NCBI RefSeq assembly: GCF_000685275.1
Contig: NZ_ARYK01000007.1
Span: 62,001-126,000, forward strand
DNA length: 64,000 nucleotides
Direction: 5' to 3'
Source of the DNA: Hyphomonas johnsonii MHS-2
GTDB taxonomy: Bacteria > Pseudomonadota > Alphaproteobacteria > Caulobacterales > Hyphomonadaceae
Part shown: positions 8,324 to 17,242 of the stretch, one piece after another
Position numbering within the stretch: position 1 is the stretch's first letter
Layout of the letters: each line of letters opens with the position of its first letter
Translations under genes and position numbers: made by a program
Notes under the pieces: model-generated
The model's database searches: none
What the model was told of the DNA's origin: nothing
The model's input: the letters and a program-made list of their open reading frames with translations, nothing else

Positions 8324-8468
8324 GCGCATGAATGTCGCACCTCTGCAATTAACCTCGATTGCCTGCTTTTTGGGCAAAAAATGCCGTCCGGCACGTCGAT
8401 TGCGTAGGACTTGTTCGAAATTCCTGAATTGGGACTGTTAGCGGTCTCTGTAGCGTTTGGAGCAAGTA

Positions 8469-8864
8469 ATGGCTGATGAAACCGATCTGCACGTGGGCAA
8501 GCGCCTCCGCCGCCGCCGCCGGCTGCTGGGCATGACCCAGCAAGACCTGGCAAGCCAGGTGGGTGTGCGGTTCCAGCAAATCCAGAAATACGAGTGTGGC
8601 GCCAACCGCATCACGTCTTCGCGCCTGTACGAACTGTCGCGCGCCCTGAACGTGTCGGTGCAATACTTCTTTGACGGCATTCCAGCCGCTGATGCCCCGG
8701 ATGCCGCCAATGATGCCGAGCACATGGGCACCGACATCCTCTCGCAGAAAGAGACGCTGGAACTGGTGCGGGCCTATTACCGCCTTGGTGAACGGCCGCG
8801 CAAACGCCTGCTGGAGCTGGCCAAGGCCCTTGAAGGCGACCAGTCGAGCCACGGCGCCGCTTGA
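8469..8864 (+). CDS. XRE/Cro-CI family transcriptional regulator (PraR-like)
   Basis: The 131-residue regulator has one HTH_3 domain at about 9-65 (VGKRLRRRRRLLGMTQQDLASQVGVRFQQIQKYECGANRI; shown because the recognition helix VRFQQIQKYE is diagnostic), followed by an acidic linker and a helical C-terminus (LELVRAYYRLGERPRKRLLELAKAL). The pattern matches the alphaproteobacterial PraR/PhrR group. I start at ATG 8469, preceded by GGAG; an in-frame TTG at 8457 is less likely. It faces the candidate sRNA promoter, so this intergenic region may be a shared control region. Confidence 0.88.
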   Translation: MADETDLHVGKRLRRRRRLLGMTQQDLASQVGVRFQQIQKYECGANRITSSRLYELSRALNVSVQYFFDGIPAADAPDAANDAEHMGTDILSQKETLELVRAYYRLGERPRKRLLELAKALEGDQSSHGAA

Positions 8865-8896
8865 CGCCCGGCACCCGGCATGGCTAGCCCTGCCGG

Positions 8897-9772
8897 ATGC
8901 CTGACGGTTTTACCCTTGAAGATGAGCTGACCCTCGCCGGGCGGCTCGCAGATGCGGCCTGGATAGCCATCCGGCCGCATTTTCGTGCGCTGAAAGGCGT
9001 GGACAACAAGGCAGGCGGCCCGCCCGCCGCGCAGCCTGCCGCCCGTCCGCAACCGACAGCGACCCCCTCTATCCCCGCAAAAGCCCCCTTCGACCCCGTC
9101 ACCGAGGCTGATCGGGCCGCCGAACGGGCAATTCGCGCGATTCTCGAGGCTGAGCGCCCGCACCACGGCGTGACCGGCGAGGAGTATCCCGAGACGCCCT
9201 CCAGCAGCGGCTATCGCTGGCTGATCGACCCGGTCGACGGCACGCGGGCCTTCATTGCCGGCCTGCCGGTCTGGACGACGCTGATTTCCCTGGTCGGCCC
9301 GGACGACGTGCCGCTGATTGGCGTGATCGACCAGCCGGTGCTCGGCGAACGCTATCTCGGCTGGCCGGGCGGCGCCGCGCTGGTGAAGGACGGAACGCAG
9401 ACGCCGATCCGCGTGTCGGCGTGCAGCGACCTGCGCGAGGCCACCATTGCGACCACCGACGCATTCATGTTCAACCCGGCCGAACAGGGCGCCTGGACCC
9501 ACCTGCGCGCCACCGCCCGGATCACGCGTTACGGCCTTGATGCCTATGCCTATGCCCGCCTCGCGGGCGGGACGATCGACCTCGTCGCGGAATCCGGCCT
9601 GAAAGCCTGGGACGTTGCCGCCCTGATCCCGGTCGTGCGCGGCGCCGGTGGCATTGCCACCGACTGGCGGGGCAACGAACCGAAGCTCGGCGGCCAGATC
9701 GTCTGCGCGTCCAGCGACGGCGTGATGGAACAGGCGCTGCTGGCATTGCGCCGGTCGGCAACGCTGGCCTGA
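8897..9772 (+). CDS. hisN: Histidinol-phosphatase, inositol monophosphatase family
   Basis: The 291-residue enzyme carries the IMPase metal motifs: FDPVTEADRAAE near 72-83, GEEYPE (the first Glu ligand), WLIDPVDGTRAF near 115 and LKAWDVAAL near 235. The SGYRWLIDPVDGTRAFIAGLPVWTTLI segment and GLDAYAYARLAGGTIDL match the HisN-type group, which dephosphorylates histidinol phosphate. An alanine/proline-rich insert of roughly 28 residues (about 38-66) separates the first helix from the FDPVT motif and is unusual. It lies 32 bases after the HTH gene and 9 bases before the HAD gene. Closely related inositol phosphatase activity cannot be excluded. Confidence 0.82.
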   Translation: MPDGFTLEDELTLAGRLADAAWIAIRPHFRALKGVDNKAGGPPAAQPAARPQPTATPSIPAKAPFDPVTEADRAAERAIRAILEAERPHHGVTGEEYPETPSSSGYRWLIDPVDGTRAFIAGLPVWTTLISLVGPDDVPLIGVIDQPVLGERYLGWPGGAALVKDGTQTPIRVSACSDLREATIATTDAFMFNPAEQGAWTHLRATARITRYGLDAYAYARLAGGTIDLVAESGLKAWDVAALIPVVRGAGGIATDWRGNEPKLGGQIVCASSDGVMEQALLALRRSATLA

Positions 9773-9781
9773 GCCGTGCCG

Positions 9782-10459
9782 ATGCGGAATTTCGATGCCC
9801 TGATATTCGATTGTGACGGCGTGCTGGTCGATTCCGAGGTGATCCATGTCGCCGTCGAGATCGAATTCCTCGCCGAGCTGGGCCTGGCCTACGACCGCGA
9901 GACCTACCTGACGCGGTTTGTCGGGCTCGGCGGGCCGGATTTCCGCGCCGCGCTGGCAGGCGACTATGCCCGTCTCGGCAAGGGGCCTTTCCCGGAGGAT
10001 TTCGGTGAGCGCCTGAATGCCCGCGCCTGGCCCCGGATCGAGGCAGAACTCGCGGCGCTGGCCGGGGCGACCGCGCTGGCAGGCCGCTTTGCCGGGCCGG
10101 TGGCCGTGGCGTCATCGTCGGCGACGCCGCGCCTGCACCGGAAACTCGACCTTACCGGCCTGACGGACACCTTTGCACCGCACATCTATTCGGCCGACCA
10201 GGTTGCCCGTGGCAAGCCGGAACCGGACCTGTTCCTGTTTGCCGCCCGTAACATCTCCGCCCGGCCGGACGCCTGCCTGGTGATCGAGGACAGCGTCAAC
10301 GGCGTGCGCGCGGCGCGGGCCGCAGGCATGACGGCGTTCGGCTATACCGGCGGGGGCCATGCCGATTCCGGGCTTGCCGCACGCCTTGTCGAGGCCGGCG
10401 CGGCCGCTGCCTTCGCGAGCCATGACGCCATCGCCGCGCACCTGTTCGGCGACGCCTGA
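9782..10459 (+). CDS. HAD superfamily phosphatase, beta-phosphoglucomutase-like
   Basis: The protein (225 residues from ATG 9782; an in-frame GTG at 9776 is possible) has HAD motif I DALIFDCDGVLVDSE, motif II VASSS, motif III Lys in ARGKPEPDLFLFAA and motif IV VIEDSVNGVRAARAAGM. The cap sits between motifs I and II, as in subfamily IA phosphatases such as Gph or YniC. The substrate is unknown. It follows hisN almost directly and is probably in the same operon. Confidence 0.88.
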   Translation: MRNFDALIFDCDGVLVDSEVIHVAVEIEFLAELGLAYDRETYLTRFVGLGGPDFRAALAGDYARLGKGPFPEDFGERLNARAWPRIEAELAALAGATALAGRFAGPVAVASSSATPRLHRKLDLTGLTDTFAPHIYSADQVARGKPEPDLFLFAARNISARPDACLVIEDSVNGVRAARAAGMTAFGYTGGGHADSGLAARLVEAGAAAAFASHDAIAAHLFGDA

Positions 10460-10588
10460 CCCGACAAGAAACCCGCCCCTACAGAACCGTTGCCCTGGCA
10501 CAGCCGCATGGCACGAAGCGGCCCTCCCCCGTCGCCAGCGTGCCACGCAACGCAGGCCTGTCCTCGCGGCGGAAAGCCGCCTGTGCGC

Positions 10589-11584
10589 CTATGGCCCGGT
10601 CACTTCAAGCCCCTGCTGCCTGAGCATGGCGATCACGCTGTCGTCCCCGGCGAGATGGCCGGCGCCGACAGCGATGAGCCGGGTGCCGGGCGTATCGAGC
10701 ATGGCCGCGATCTTCGGCGCCCAGATCTCGTTGCGCGATTTCAGCAGGGCATCATAGATCTCGTCCGAACCGATCATCGCCGGATTGGCGAGCAGCAGGC
10801 CGAGGCCGGTGACATCGCCGTCGATCCATTCATCGACCATCGCGTCGAGCATGACAGCGCTCTCGTCGATCGATTCCACCGACGTCATCAGGAAGTCGAC
10901 CTGGACGGAATCCGGCAGGCCCGCCAGCCGGCCGAGCTGGTCGTCGACCGTTTCGAGATAGGCGAGGGCCTTGCCGTCGCGAACGGCCTCGGCAACCAGG
11001 ACCTGTTCGACGCCGGCATTGGGGTCAAACCCGTCCTTGGTCATCTGCATGACCGACAGGTTCACGGCCGCAAACCAGGGCCGCATGGGCTGGACCGAGC
11101 CGAGCGGCAGGCCGACATAGTCGAGCGCGTCCTGCAGTTCGACCATTTCGGTGGGGTCCAGCAGGTTGGTGAGCTGGCCACCATCGCTGAACAGGCCTTC
11201 CTCGCGGACGAATCTCATCATCGCCGGCCCGGCCGCAGGGCTCGTCGTGTCGGCCTCCAGGACCAGCGTGTCGGCCGCTGCCAGCGCCGCGTCGATCTCG
11301 TCACTGCGCCAGGCGACCTCCGGACGCAACAGGTGGACCGTGCCCATGATGTAGAGGGTGGTATCGGCATCGCGCAGCACCCAGACCGCCGGTTCGCCAG
11401 CCCCGCGCGAGGCCTTTGCCTCGGCCAGCGCAGCGGCGACTGCGGCATCGGCCTCTGCCTTTGCAGCTGCGGCGGCGGCCTCGGGCGAGACCGGGGCGGC
11501 CGGTTCGGCCTCCCTGGAACAGGCCGGCAGGCCGATCAGGACAAGCGCTGAAAGGGCCACAAGGGCCGGACGCAGGAAAGACAT
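10589..11584 (-). CDS. TraB/GumN family lipoprotein
   Basis: The 331-residue protein begins with a signal peptide ending in LIGLPAC (lipobox Cys22), then an Ala/Glu-rich linker (about 25-60). The TraB/GumN domain follows: TTLYIMGTVHLLRPEVAW (with the GTVH motif), LVLEADT, and the C-terminal LIAVGAGHLAGDDSVIAML with the second histidine (GAGH). Tiki-type metalloproteases share these motifs, so a periplasmic metal-dependent peptidase is possible but not shown. It is convergent with the HAD gene (129 bases) and its start region faces tRNA-Arg. Confidence 0.88.
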   Translation of the reverse strand: MSFLRPALVALSALVLIGLPACSREAEPAAPVSPEAAAAAAKAEADAAVAAALAEAKASRGAGEPAVWVLRDADTTLYIMGTVHLLRPEVAWRSDEIDAALAAADTLVLEADTTSPAAGPAMMRFVREEGLFSDGGQLTNLLDPTEMVELQDALDYVGLPLGSVQPMRPWFAAVNLSVMQMTKDGFDPNAGVEQVLVAEAVRDGKALAYLETVDDQLGRLAGLPDSVQVDFLMTSVESIDESAVMLDAMVDEWIDGDVTGLGLLLANPAMIGSDEIYDALLKSRNEIWAPKIAAMLDTPGTRLIAVGAGHLAGDDSVIAMLRQQGLEVTGP

Positions 11585-11715
11585 GACAGGGAGTCCTCTT
11601 ATTGGCTCTGCCTGCCTAGCCGAATTTCAGGCCCCTGCAAACGATGCCCCGGCACGGACCGGCCATTGCCCCGTTGCACCCCTGCCCGGCTTGGCCTAAA
11701 GACGGCTCCACTTAG

Positions 11716-11792
11716 GCACCCATAGCTCAGCTGGATAGAGCGCTGCCCTCCGAAGGCAGAGGTCACAGGTTCAAATCCTGTTGGGTGCACCA
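11716..11792 (+). tRNA. tRNA-Arg (anticodon CCG)
   Basis: The plus strand shows GCACCCA ... TGGGTGC-A-CCA as acceptor stem. The anticodon stem CTGCC/GGCAG encloses CTCCGAA, giving CCG. The T-loop GGTTCAAATCC is canonical and CCA is encoded. Length is 77 bases. Confidence 0.97.
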
Positions 11793-12020
11793 TTCCTTCC
11801 GAGACGTGGCGATCGGCTCATCAAGGACCGCAATGTTTACCATCGGTTGATGCGATTCCACTCTTCGGGGAATTTTGCGCTGGGGCCTGCTGCGGCGGCG
11901 CCGGCATGCGCGCCGGACGCACTGCGTTCACATGTTTTGTTAGTTTGTCGCTGGCACCCTTGCGGGCGGCCCCGTCCTTGCAACAGGCCCGGGCAAAAGC
12001 AACGGGATGGGCAACCAGCC

Positions 12021-12557
12021 ATGAACCTCTTTTTCAGGTTCCTCAGGATCTTCCTCCCGGCCTATTTTTCAGGCCGGCGCACGGAGCCGTTTGACGTGCA
12101 TGTCATCCGCTCGGCCGTCTGGCTGGGCGACCAGGACCCGATGGGTCACATGACCAATTCGCGCTATTCCTCGTTCACCGATCTTGCCATGCTGAACTAT
12201 ATCGCGCGCACCGGGTTCCTGCATGTTTTCCGCAAGCGCGGCTGGATGCCGGTCATCCAGGCCGAGGCGCTGACCTTCTACCGGATGATGCAGTTCCCCC
12301 AGAAGTTCGAGGTGCGCACAGAACCGGTCGGCTGGGAGGGCAGCTATATCCTGTTCCGGCACACGTTCGTCTCGGGCGGCAAGGTGGTTGCCGAAAGCCG
12401 CATGGTGGCGCGCCTTGTCGGCCGGAAGAAGGAGCGCGTGACGATCGACATGGTGTTCGACGGCTATGGCCTGCACCTCGACGCGCCGGAGATCCCCGCC
12501 AATTACCGCTCCATGCTGGACGATCTCAAGGCCCGCCCGGCGGACGTCGCCTCCTAA
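12021..12557 (+). CDS. Acyl-CoA thioesterase, hot-dog fold (4HBT_2 type)
   Basis: The 178-residue protein matches the THEM6-like thioesterase group: a membrane-leaning N-terminus (FFRFLRIFLPAYF), VHVIRSAVWLGDQDPMGHMTNSRYSSFTDLA where D/HMTN carries the active-site Asp/His/Asn region, and SYILFRHTFVSGGKVVAESRMVARLVG as the central strand. These enzymes hydrolyse acyl-CoA; the chain preference is unknown. Homology begins at ATG 12021, so the longer frame running back through tRNA-Arg is rejected. Its stop shares CTAA with the convergent cdd stop. Confidence 0.8.
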   Translation: MNLFFRFLRIFLPAYFSGRRTEPFDVHVIRSAVWLGDQDPMGHMTNSRYSSFTDLAMLNYIARTGFLHVFRKRGWMPVIQAEALTFYRMMQFPQKFEVRTEPVGWEGSYILFRHTFVSGGKVVAESRMVARLVGRKKERVTIDMVFDGYGLHLDAPEIPANYRSMLDDLKARPADVAS

Positions 12558-12958
12558 AGGCGAAAGCTGTTCGGCAGCAGGTCGTCGACGGTCACCTGGC
12601 TGATCGCGTCACCTTCGGCAGCCGCACAATAGATCCGCGTGGCGGGCACCGCGAGCTCGGCGATGCGCTGGCGGCAGCCGCCGCACGGCGTGATCAGCGT
12701 GTCGCCGCCAGCCACGATCAGGATCGCGCGGCATTCGCGCCCGCCGGATGCCACCATCGCACCGAGCGCCACCGCTTCGGCACAGGTGCCGAGCGGATAG
12801 GCGGCATTCTCCATGTTGCAGCCGGCCGATATGGTGCCATTTTCATCCAGAACGGCGGCGCCTACCCGGAATTTCGAATAGGGCGCATGGGCGTTGAGGC
12901 GCGCAGCGCGGGCCGCTTCCAGCAGGCGGGTCAGGACGGGCAGGGGCGCATCTGTCAC
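12554..12958 (-). CDS. cdd: Cytidine deaminase
   Basis: The 134-residue enzyme deaminates cytidine and deoxycytidine. It has APYSKFRVGAAV, the catalytic CAEAVALGAM (Cys-Ala-Glu zinc motif), and PCGGCRQRIAEL with the two remaining zinc cysteines. The substrate-binding NMENAAYP is present. I chose GTG at 12958 because it gives the normal tetramer-type length; an ATG at 13009 would add 17 atypical residues. It is divergent from the nucleoside hydrolase-ribokinase operon, which fits a pyrimidine salvage role. Confidence 0.92.
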   Translation of the reverse strand: MTDAPLPVLTRLLEAARAARLNAHAPYSKFRVGAAVLDENGTISAGCNMENAAYPLGTCAEAVALGAMVASGGRECRAILIVAGGDTLITPCGGCRQRIAELAVPATRIYCAAAEGDAISQVTVDDLLPNSFRL

Positions 12959-13079
12959 GGAGGGTCCACACGGTTTCTGGAGTTGCCTGACCGGTAACAC
13001 GCCCGTCATGTGCGGCGCAATCTTGCCTTGGCGCGATACGGGTGAAAGGATCAGTAAAAACAAGGGAACGGACCAGATC

Positions 13080-14003
13080 ATGACGGCGCGGCCGCTGATA
13101 ATCGATTGCGACCCCGGCGTGGACGACGCCGTGATGCTGATGATGGCGCTGGCGAGCCCTGCGCTCGACGTGCGCGCGATCACCACCGTGGCCGGCAACG
13201 TGCCGCTGCACCTGACCAGCCGCAATGCGCGCATGATGTGCCAGATCATTGACCGGACGGACGTGCCGGTGTTTGCCGGCTGTCCGCGGCCGATCCTGCG
13301 GGCGCCGGTGACGGCAGAGGATTTTCACGGCGAGAGCGGCATTGCCGGCCTCGACCCGTTCGAGCCGGATACGCCGCTCGCCCGTCCGCATGCCGTGACG
13401 CAACTGATCGACATGCTGCAGGCAGCAGCCCCCGGTGAATACACGGTCGTGGTGACCGGCCCGCTGACCAATATCGCCGCTGCGCTGGTCATGGCGCCGG
13501 ACATTGCCCGCGGGATCGCCCAATTGGTCATCATGGGCGGGGCCGATACGGCCGGCGGCAACATCACGCCGCATGCCGAGTTCAACCTGTTCGCCGACCC
13601 GCATGCCGGCGCGGTCGTGTTCGACAGCGGCGTGCCCGCTGCCGTCCTCAATCTCGACGTGACGCATACGGTGCGCGCCGAGCCGGAGCGCGTCGCGGCG
13701 ATCCGCGCGCTGCCAGGAGAGCGCCCGGCGATCATGGCGAAACTGCTGGACGCGGCCAACACGCTTGAAGCGCGCTGGAAAGGCGGGCAGATGACACCGA
13801 TGCACGACCCGTCGACCATCGCCTACATGCTGGCGCCAGACCTGTTCGCCGGGTACGCGGCGCGTGTCAGCGTCGTGACCGAGCCCGGCGACCGGTTCGG
13901 CAAGACACAGGTCTCAGCGCAGGCGGACGGCCCGCACACTTGGGTGACATCTGCCGACGCGGACGCCTTTTTCGCCCTCGTTGAATCGCTGGTGGCGTCA
14001 TGA
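13080..14003 (+). CDS. Nucleoside hydrolase (inosine-uridine preferring type)
   Basis: The 307-residue enzyme splits ribonucleosides into base and ribose. The hallmark N-terminal Asp cluster LIIDCDPGVDDAVMLMMAL binds calcium, VTGPLTNIAAAL supplies substrate contacts and GGADTAGGNITPHAEFNLFADPHAG carries the NxxxDP element. The Ca-ligand Asp near the C-terminus lies in MHDPSTIAYML. It overlaps ribokinase by four bases (ATGA), so released ribose is likely fed directly into phosphorylation. The exact base preference is not readable. Confidence 0.93.
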   Translation: MTARPLIIDCDPGVDDAVMLMMALASPALDVRAITTVAGNVPLHLTSRNARMMCQIIDRTDVPVFAGCPRPILRAPVTAEDFHGESGIAGLDPFEPDTPLARPHAVTQLIDMLQAAAPGEYTVVVTGPLTNIAAALVMAPDIARGIAQLVIMGGADTAGGNITPHAEFNLFADPHAGAVVFDSGVPAAVLNLDVTHTVRAEPERVAAIRALPGERPAIMAKLLDAANTLEARWKGGQMTPMHDPSTIAYMLAPDLFAGYAARVSVVTEPGDRFGKTQVSAQADGPHTWVTSADADAFFALVESLVAS

Positions 14004-14851
14004 TCACCGTCACCGGGTCCATCAACCTCGATATCGTCGCCACCGGCGCGGCCCTGCCCCGGCCGGGTGAGACGGTGACCGGTGCACGGCTGGCCCGCCA
14101 TCCCGGCGGCAAGGGGGCAAACCAGGCCCTCGCGGCCCGTCGCCTCGGCGCAGACGTCAAGCTGGTCGGCGCGGTCGGGGCCGACGACATGGCCGAAGAG
14201 GCCCTGCGCCTGTTGCAGGCCGGCGGGGTCGACCTGTCGGGTGTCCAGCATATCAACGGCGAGACGACCGGTGTCGCCCTGATCGCGGTCTCGGCCGATG
14301 GCGAGAACCAGATCGTTGTCTGTCCTGGCGCCAATGCTGCGCTGCGGCCTGCCGATGTCGAGAACCAGGCGATCACCGACATGATGGGCGTACTTGAGAT
14401 CAGCACGGACACGCTGCTGGCAGCGGCCGTCAAGGCGACCGGTTTCGTCAGCCTGAATCTCGCGCCAGCCATGCCGGTGCCGGATGCCCTGCTAGACCGG
14501 GCAAGCCTGATCAGCGTCAATGAGACCGAGGCGGCGTTCTATGGCGATGCCGTGCACCGGACCGGCGCGCTGGTCGCAGTCTCGATCGGGGCCGAAGGGG
14601 CCGTGCTCTACCGCAACGGCGCCGAGATTGCCCGGGCGACGCCGCCGCAGGTGCAGGTGGTCGATACGGTCGGCGCCGGTGACACGTTCACGGCGGCACT
14701 CACGGTGGCGCTGATCGAGGGCATGCCCGAGGCTGATGCGCTGCGCTTTGCCGTCACGGCCGGTGCCCTCGCCTGTACCCGGCCCGGCGCCCAGCCCAGC
14801 CTGCCGCACCGCGCCGACGTTGACCGGTTGCTCGCCTCTGCGCCATCTTAA
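14000..14851 (+). CDS. rbsK: Ribokinase
   Basis: The 283-residue PfkB-family sugar kinase shows GSINLDIVATGAALPRPGETVTG, the PGGKGANQALAARRLGA substrate motif, and the C-terminal DTVGAGDTFTAALTVAL signature with the catalytic Asp. It is translationally coupled to the nucleoside hydrolase. Ribose phosphorylation to ribose-5-phosphate is the natural reading given that partner; a related pentose or nucleoside kinase role is possible. Confidence 0.9.
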   Translation: MITVTGSINLDIVATGAALPRPGETVTGARLARHPGGKGANQALAARRLGADVKLVGAVGADDMAEEALRLLQAGGVDLSGVQHINGETTGVALIAVSADGENQIVVCPGANAALRPADVENQAITDMMGVLEISTDTLLAAAVKATGFVSLNLAPAMPVPDALLDRASLISVNETEAAFYGDAVHRTGALVAVSIGAEGAVLYRNGAEIARATPPQVQVVDTVGAGDTFTAALTVALIEGMPEADALRFAVTAGALACTRPGAQPSLPHRADVDRLLASAPS

Positions 14852-14926
14852 TCGGCGCAGCAGCATTGACCGGCAGGCGCAAATGGCTTTCAGGTCACCC
14901 TGCCCTGCCAGCCCGGAGACTGCTTC

Positions 14927-15721
14927 ATGAACCGCCTCATCGCGCCGCTTGTCATCGCCCTGTCCCTCGTCCTGCCGGCCCATGCATGGGGCAAGACAGG
15001 CCACCGGGTGACCGCCGAAATTGCCCAGCACTATCTCAGCGGGTCAGCCGACCAGGCGATCCACGGCATCCTCGGCCCGGAAGGGATTGCCGAGGCCGCC
15101 GACTGGGCCGATTTCATGCGCTCCAGCCCTGATCCGTTCTGGCGCTCGGAAGCCAATCCCTGGCACTATGTCACGATCCCGCAAGGCATGACCTATGATG
15201 AGATAACCGCGCCCACGGAAGGCAACGCGATCACGGCGCTGGAAAAGTTCCGGGCCATCGCGATCGACCCGGCGGCGCCGCTGGAAGACCGCCAGCTGGC
15301 GCTGCGCTTCATCGTCCACCTCGTCGGCGACCTGCACCAGCCGCTGCATGCCGGCAATGGCACCGACCGGGGCGGCAACCAGTTCATCTGCACCTTCTTC
15401 GAGGAAATGAGCAACCTGCACGAAGTCTGGGACGAGAAACTGATCCAGTACGAGGAACTGTCCTATACCGAATGGACCGCCTGGCTGGTGCAGAAGATCA
15501 CGTCCGACCAGCTGGCCGAATGGGCGAAGGCCCGGCCCGCCGAGTGGGCAGATGAGAGCGCCGCCATCCGCGACACGATCTATCCGGACACACAGATCCT
15601 GTCATGGGACTATGTCTACCAGGCCCGGCCCATCCTGAAACAGCGCCTGTCACAGGGCGGCGTGCGCCTGGCAGCCTATCTCAACGCAATGTTCGAACCC
15701 GAAATCCCGGTCGTCGAATAG
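14927..15721 (+). CDS. Secreted S1/P1 nuclease
   Basis: The 264-residue protein has a signal peptide cleaved at AHA|WGKTGH, placing Trp at the mature N-terminus, where S1/P1 nucleases use it as a zinc ligand. Further zinc ligands are visible in TGHRVTAEIAQHYL, EAADWADFMRS, NPWHYV, FIVHLVGDLHQPLHAGNGTDRGGN and NLHEVWDEKLI. The family degrades single-stranded nucleic acids and 3'-nucleotides outside the cytoplasm. It follows ribokinase by 75 bases, consistent with a nucleic-acid scavenging group. Confidence 0.92.
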   Translation: MNRLIAPLVIALSLVLPAHAWGKTGHRVTAEIAQHYLSGSADQAIHGILGPEGIAEAADWADFMRSSPDPFWRSEANPWHYVTIPQGMTYDEITAPTEGNAITALEKFRAIAIDPAAPLEDRQLALRFIVHLVGDLHQPLHAGNGTDRGGNQFICTFFEEMSNLHEVWDEKLIQYEELSYTEWTAWLVQKITSDQLAEWAKARPAEWADESAAIRDTIYPDTQILSWDYVYQARPILKQRLSQGGVRLAAYLNAMFEPEIPVVE

Positions 15722-15725
15722 GCCC

Positions 15726-17219
15726 TCAGGCGCTGGCGCGGTTGATGCGGCGGCGCTGGACGCTGGAGGGGATGTTCAGGCTCTCGCGGTATTTCGCCAC
15801 CGTGCGGCGGGCAATGTCGATACCATAGCTGGTCAGGATCTCGACAATCTGGTCATCCGACAGGACGCCGTCTTCCTGCTCGCCGTCGATCAGCATCTTG
15901 ATCCGGTGACGGACCGCTTCAGCCGAGTGGGCTTCGCCGCCCCCGGTTGCCGGAATCGAGGCCGAGAAGAAGTATTTCAGTTCGAAAAAGCCGCGCGGGG
16001 TGGCCATGTACTTGTTCGACGTGACGCGGCTGACGGTTGATTCATGCATCTCGATCACGTCGGCAACCTGCTTCAGGTTCAGCGGCCGCAGGTGAGCGAC
16101 GCCATGCGCGAAGAAGGCATCCTGCTGGCGCACGATCTCGCTCGCCACTTTCAGGATCGTCCGGGCGCGCTGGTCGAGCGACTTGATCAACCAGGTCGCG
16201 TTGGCGGCACATTCGGAGATGAACTCCTTCTCCTGGTCGCGCATCGGGATGGCGGTGACTTCGGCATAGTATGCCTTGTCCATCAGCACCCGCGGCAGCG
16301 TTTCAGCGTTCAGTTCGACCGCGAACATGCCGTTCGGCAATTCCCGGACGAAGACGTCGGGGGCCACGGCGACGCTCGTATCGCTGGAAAATCCGCCGCC
16401 CGGCTTCGGGCTGAGCTGGCGCAGCTCTGCCAGCATGTCCAGCAGGTCGGCCTTGTCGACACCGCACACATCGGCAAGCGCCTTCAGGTCGTGCTTCGCC
16501 ACCAGGTCGAGATTGGCGAGCATGGCCTCCATCGCCGGATCGAACCGGCCGCGGTCCTTCAGTTGCAGGGTCAGGCATTCGGGGATCGAGCGCGCCATCA
16601 CGCCGGTCGGTTCGAAGCCCTGGCAGACGGCGAGGACCGCTTCCACGTTCGCTTCGTCGGCGCCGAGCGCTTCGGCAATGTCGGCCAGGGATGCGCGCAG
16701 GTAGCCGGCTTCGTCGGTCTCATCGATCAGGCGGGCACCGATCAGCCGGTCAGCCGCTGAAAAGCCCGCAATGTTGAGCTGGTTGTGCAGGTGTTCCTGC
16801 AGGCTGATATCGGTCGACATGTTGGCGGTGACGTCATAGTCGTCGCCGCTGAAGCTGCCGCCGGTTGCGTTCGACCAGTCGGTCGTGGCTGACGGGCCGG
16901 ACCCTTCGGCGGGCATGGCGGCGTCCGATCCGGTGCCGGGTTCGAAGACGTCCTCGCCCGGCGCGTCGAGCTGGTCGCGCGCCGTACCGAGACCCGACGT
17001 GTCATCCAGCGACAATTGCTCGCGGCGGGTGGGCGCCTCGGCCTGGTCGGCGGATTCAGCGTTTTCCTCGGCCTTGTTGAGCAGCGGGTTGCGCTCGATC
17101 TCGGCTTCGACAAATTCTGCCAATTCCTGGTTGGACAACTGCAACAGCTTGATCGCCTGCTGGAGCTGGGGCGTCATCACCAGGGACTGGCCCTGGCGCA
17201 TGTCGAGTGATTGTTTCAT
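15726..17219 (-). CDS. rpoN: RNA polymerase sigma-54 factor
   Basis: The 497-residue sigma factor has region I (QSLVMTPQLQQAIKLLQLSNQELAEFVEAEIERNPLL, residues 11-47, described by its Q/L-rich activator-interacting pattern), an acidic variable region II (about 55-125), the core-binding domain, the helix-turn-helix (VADVIEMHESTVSRVTSNKYM) and the RpoN box ARRTVAKYRE at 470-479. It lies directly downstream of lptB, 23 bases away, the usual alphaproteobacterial order. No -24/-12 promoter stood out in this window on inspection by eye. Confidence 0.97.
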   Translation of the reverse strand: MKQSLDMRQGQSLVMTPQLQQAIKLLQLSNQELAEFVEAEIERNPLLNKAEENAESADQAEAPTRREQLSLDDTSGLGTARDQLDAPGEDVFEPGTGSDAAMPAEGSGPSATTDWSNATGGSFSGDDYDVTANMSTDISLQEHLHNQLNIAGFSAADRLIGARLIDETDEAGYLRASLADIAEALGADEANVEAVLAVCQGFEPTGVMARSIPECLTLQLKDRGRFDPAMEAMLANLDLVAKHDLKALADVCGVDKADLLDMLAELRQLSPKPGGGFSSDTSVAVAPDVFVRELPNGMFAVELNAETLPRVLMDKAYYAEVTAIPMRDQEKEFISECAANATWLIKSLDQRARTILKVASEIVRQQDAFFAHGVAHLRPLNLKQVADVIEMHESTVSRVTSNKYMATPRGFFELKYFFSASIPATGGGEAHSAEAVRHRIKMLIDGEQEDGVLSDDQIVEILTSYGIDIARRTVAKYRESLNIPSSVQRRRINRASA

Positions 17220-17242
17220 TCCTAAGCCCGCACCCTGTTAGA

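Noticed and set aside
8296-8400. A 34-codon plus-strand frame beginning ATGTTGCGG near 8300
   Set aside because: It has no homology and lies opposite the candidate sRNA promoter; codon use is unlike neighbouring genes.
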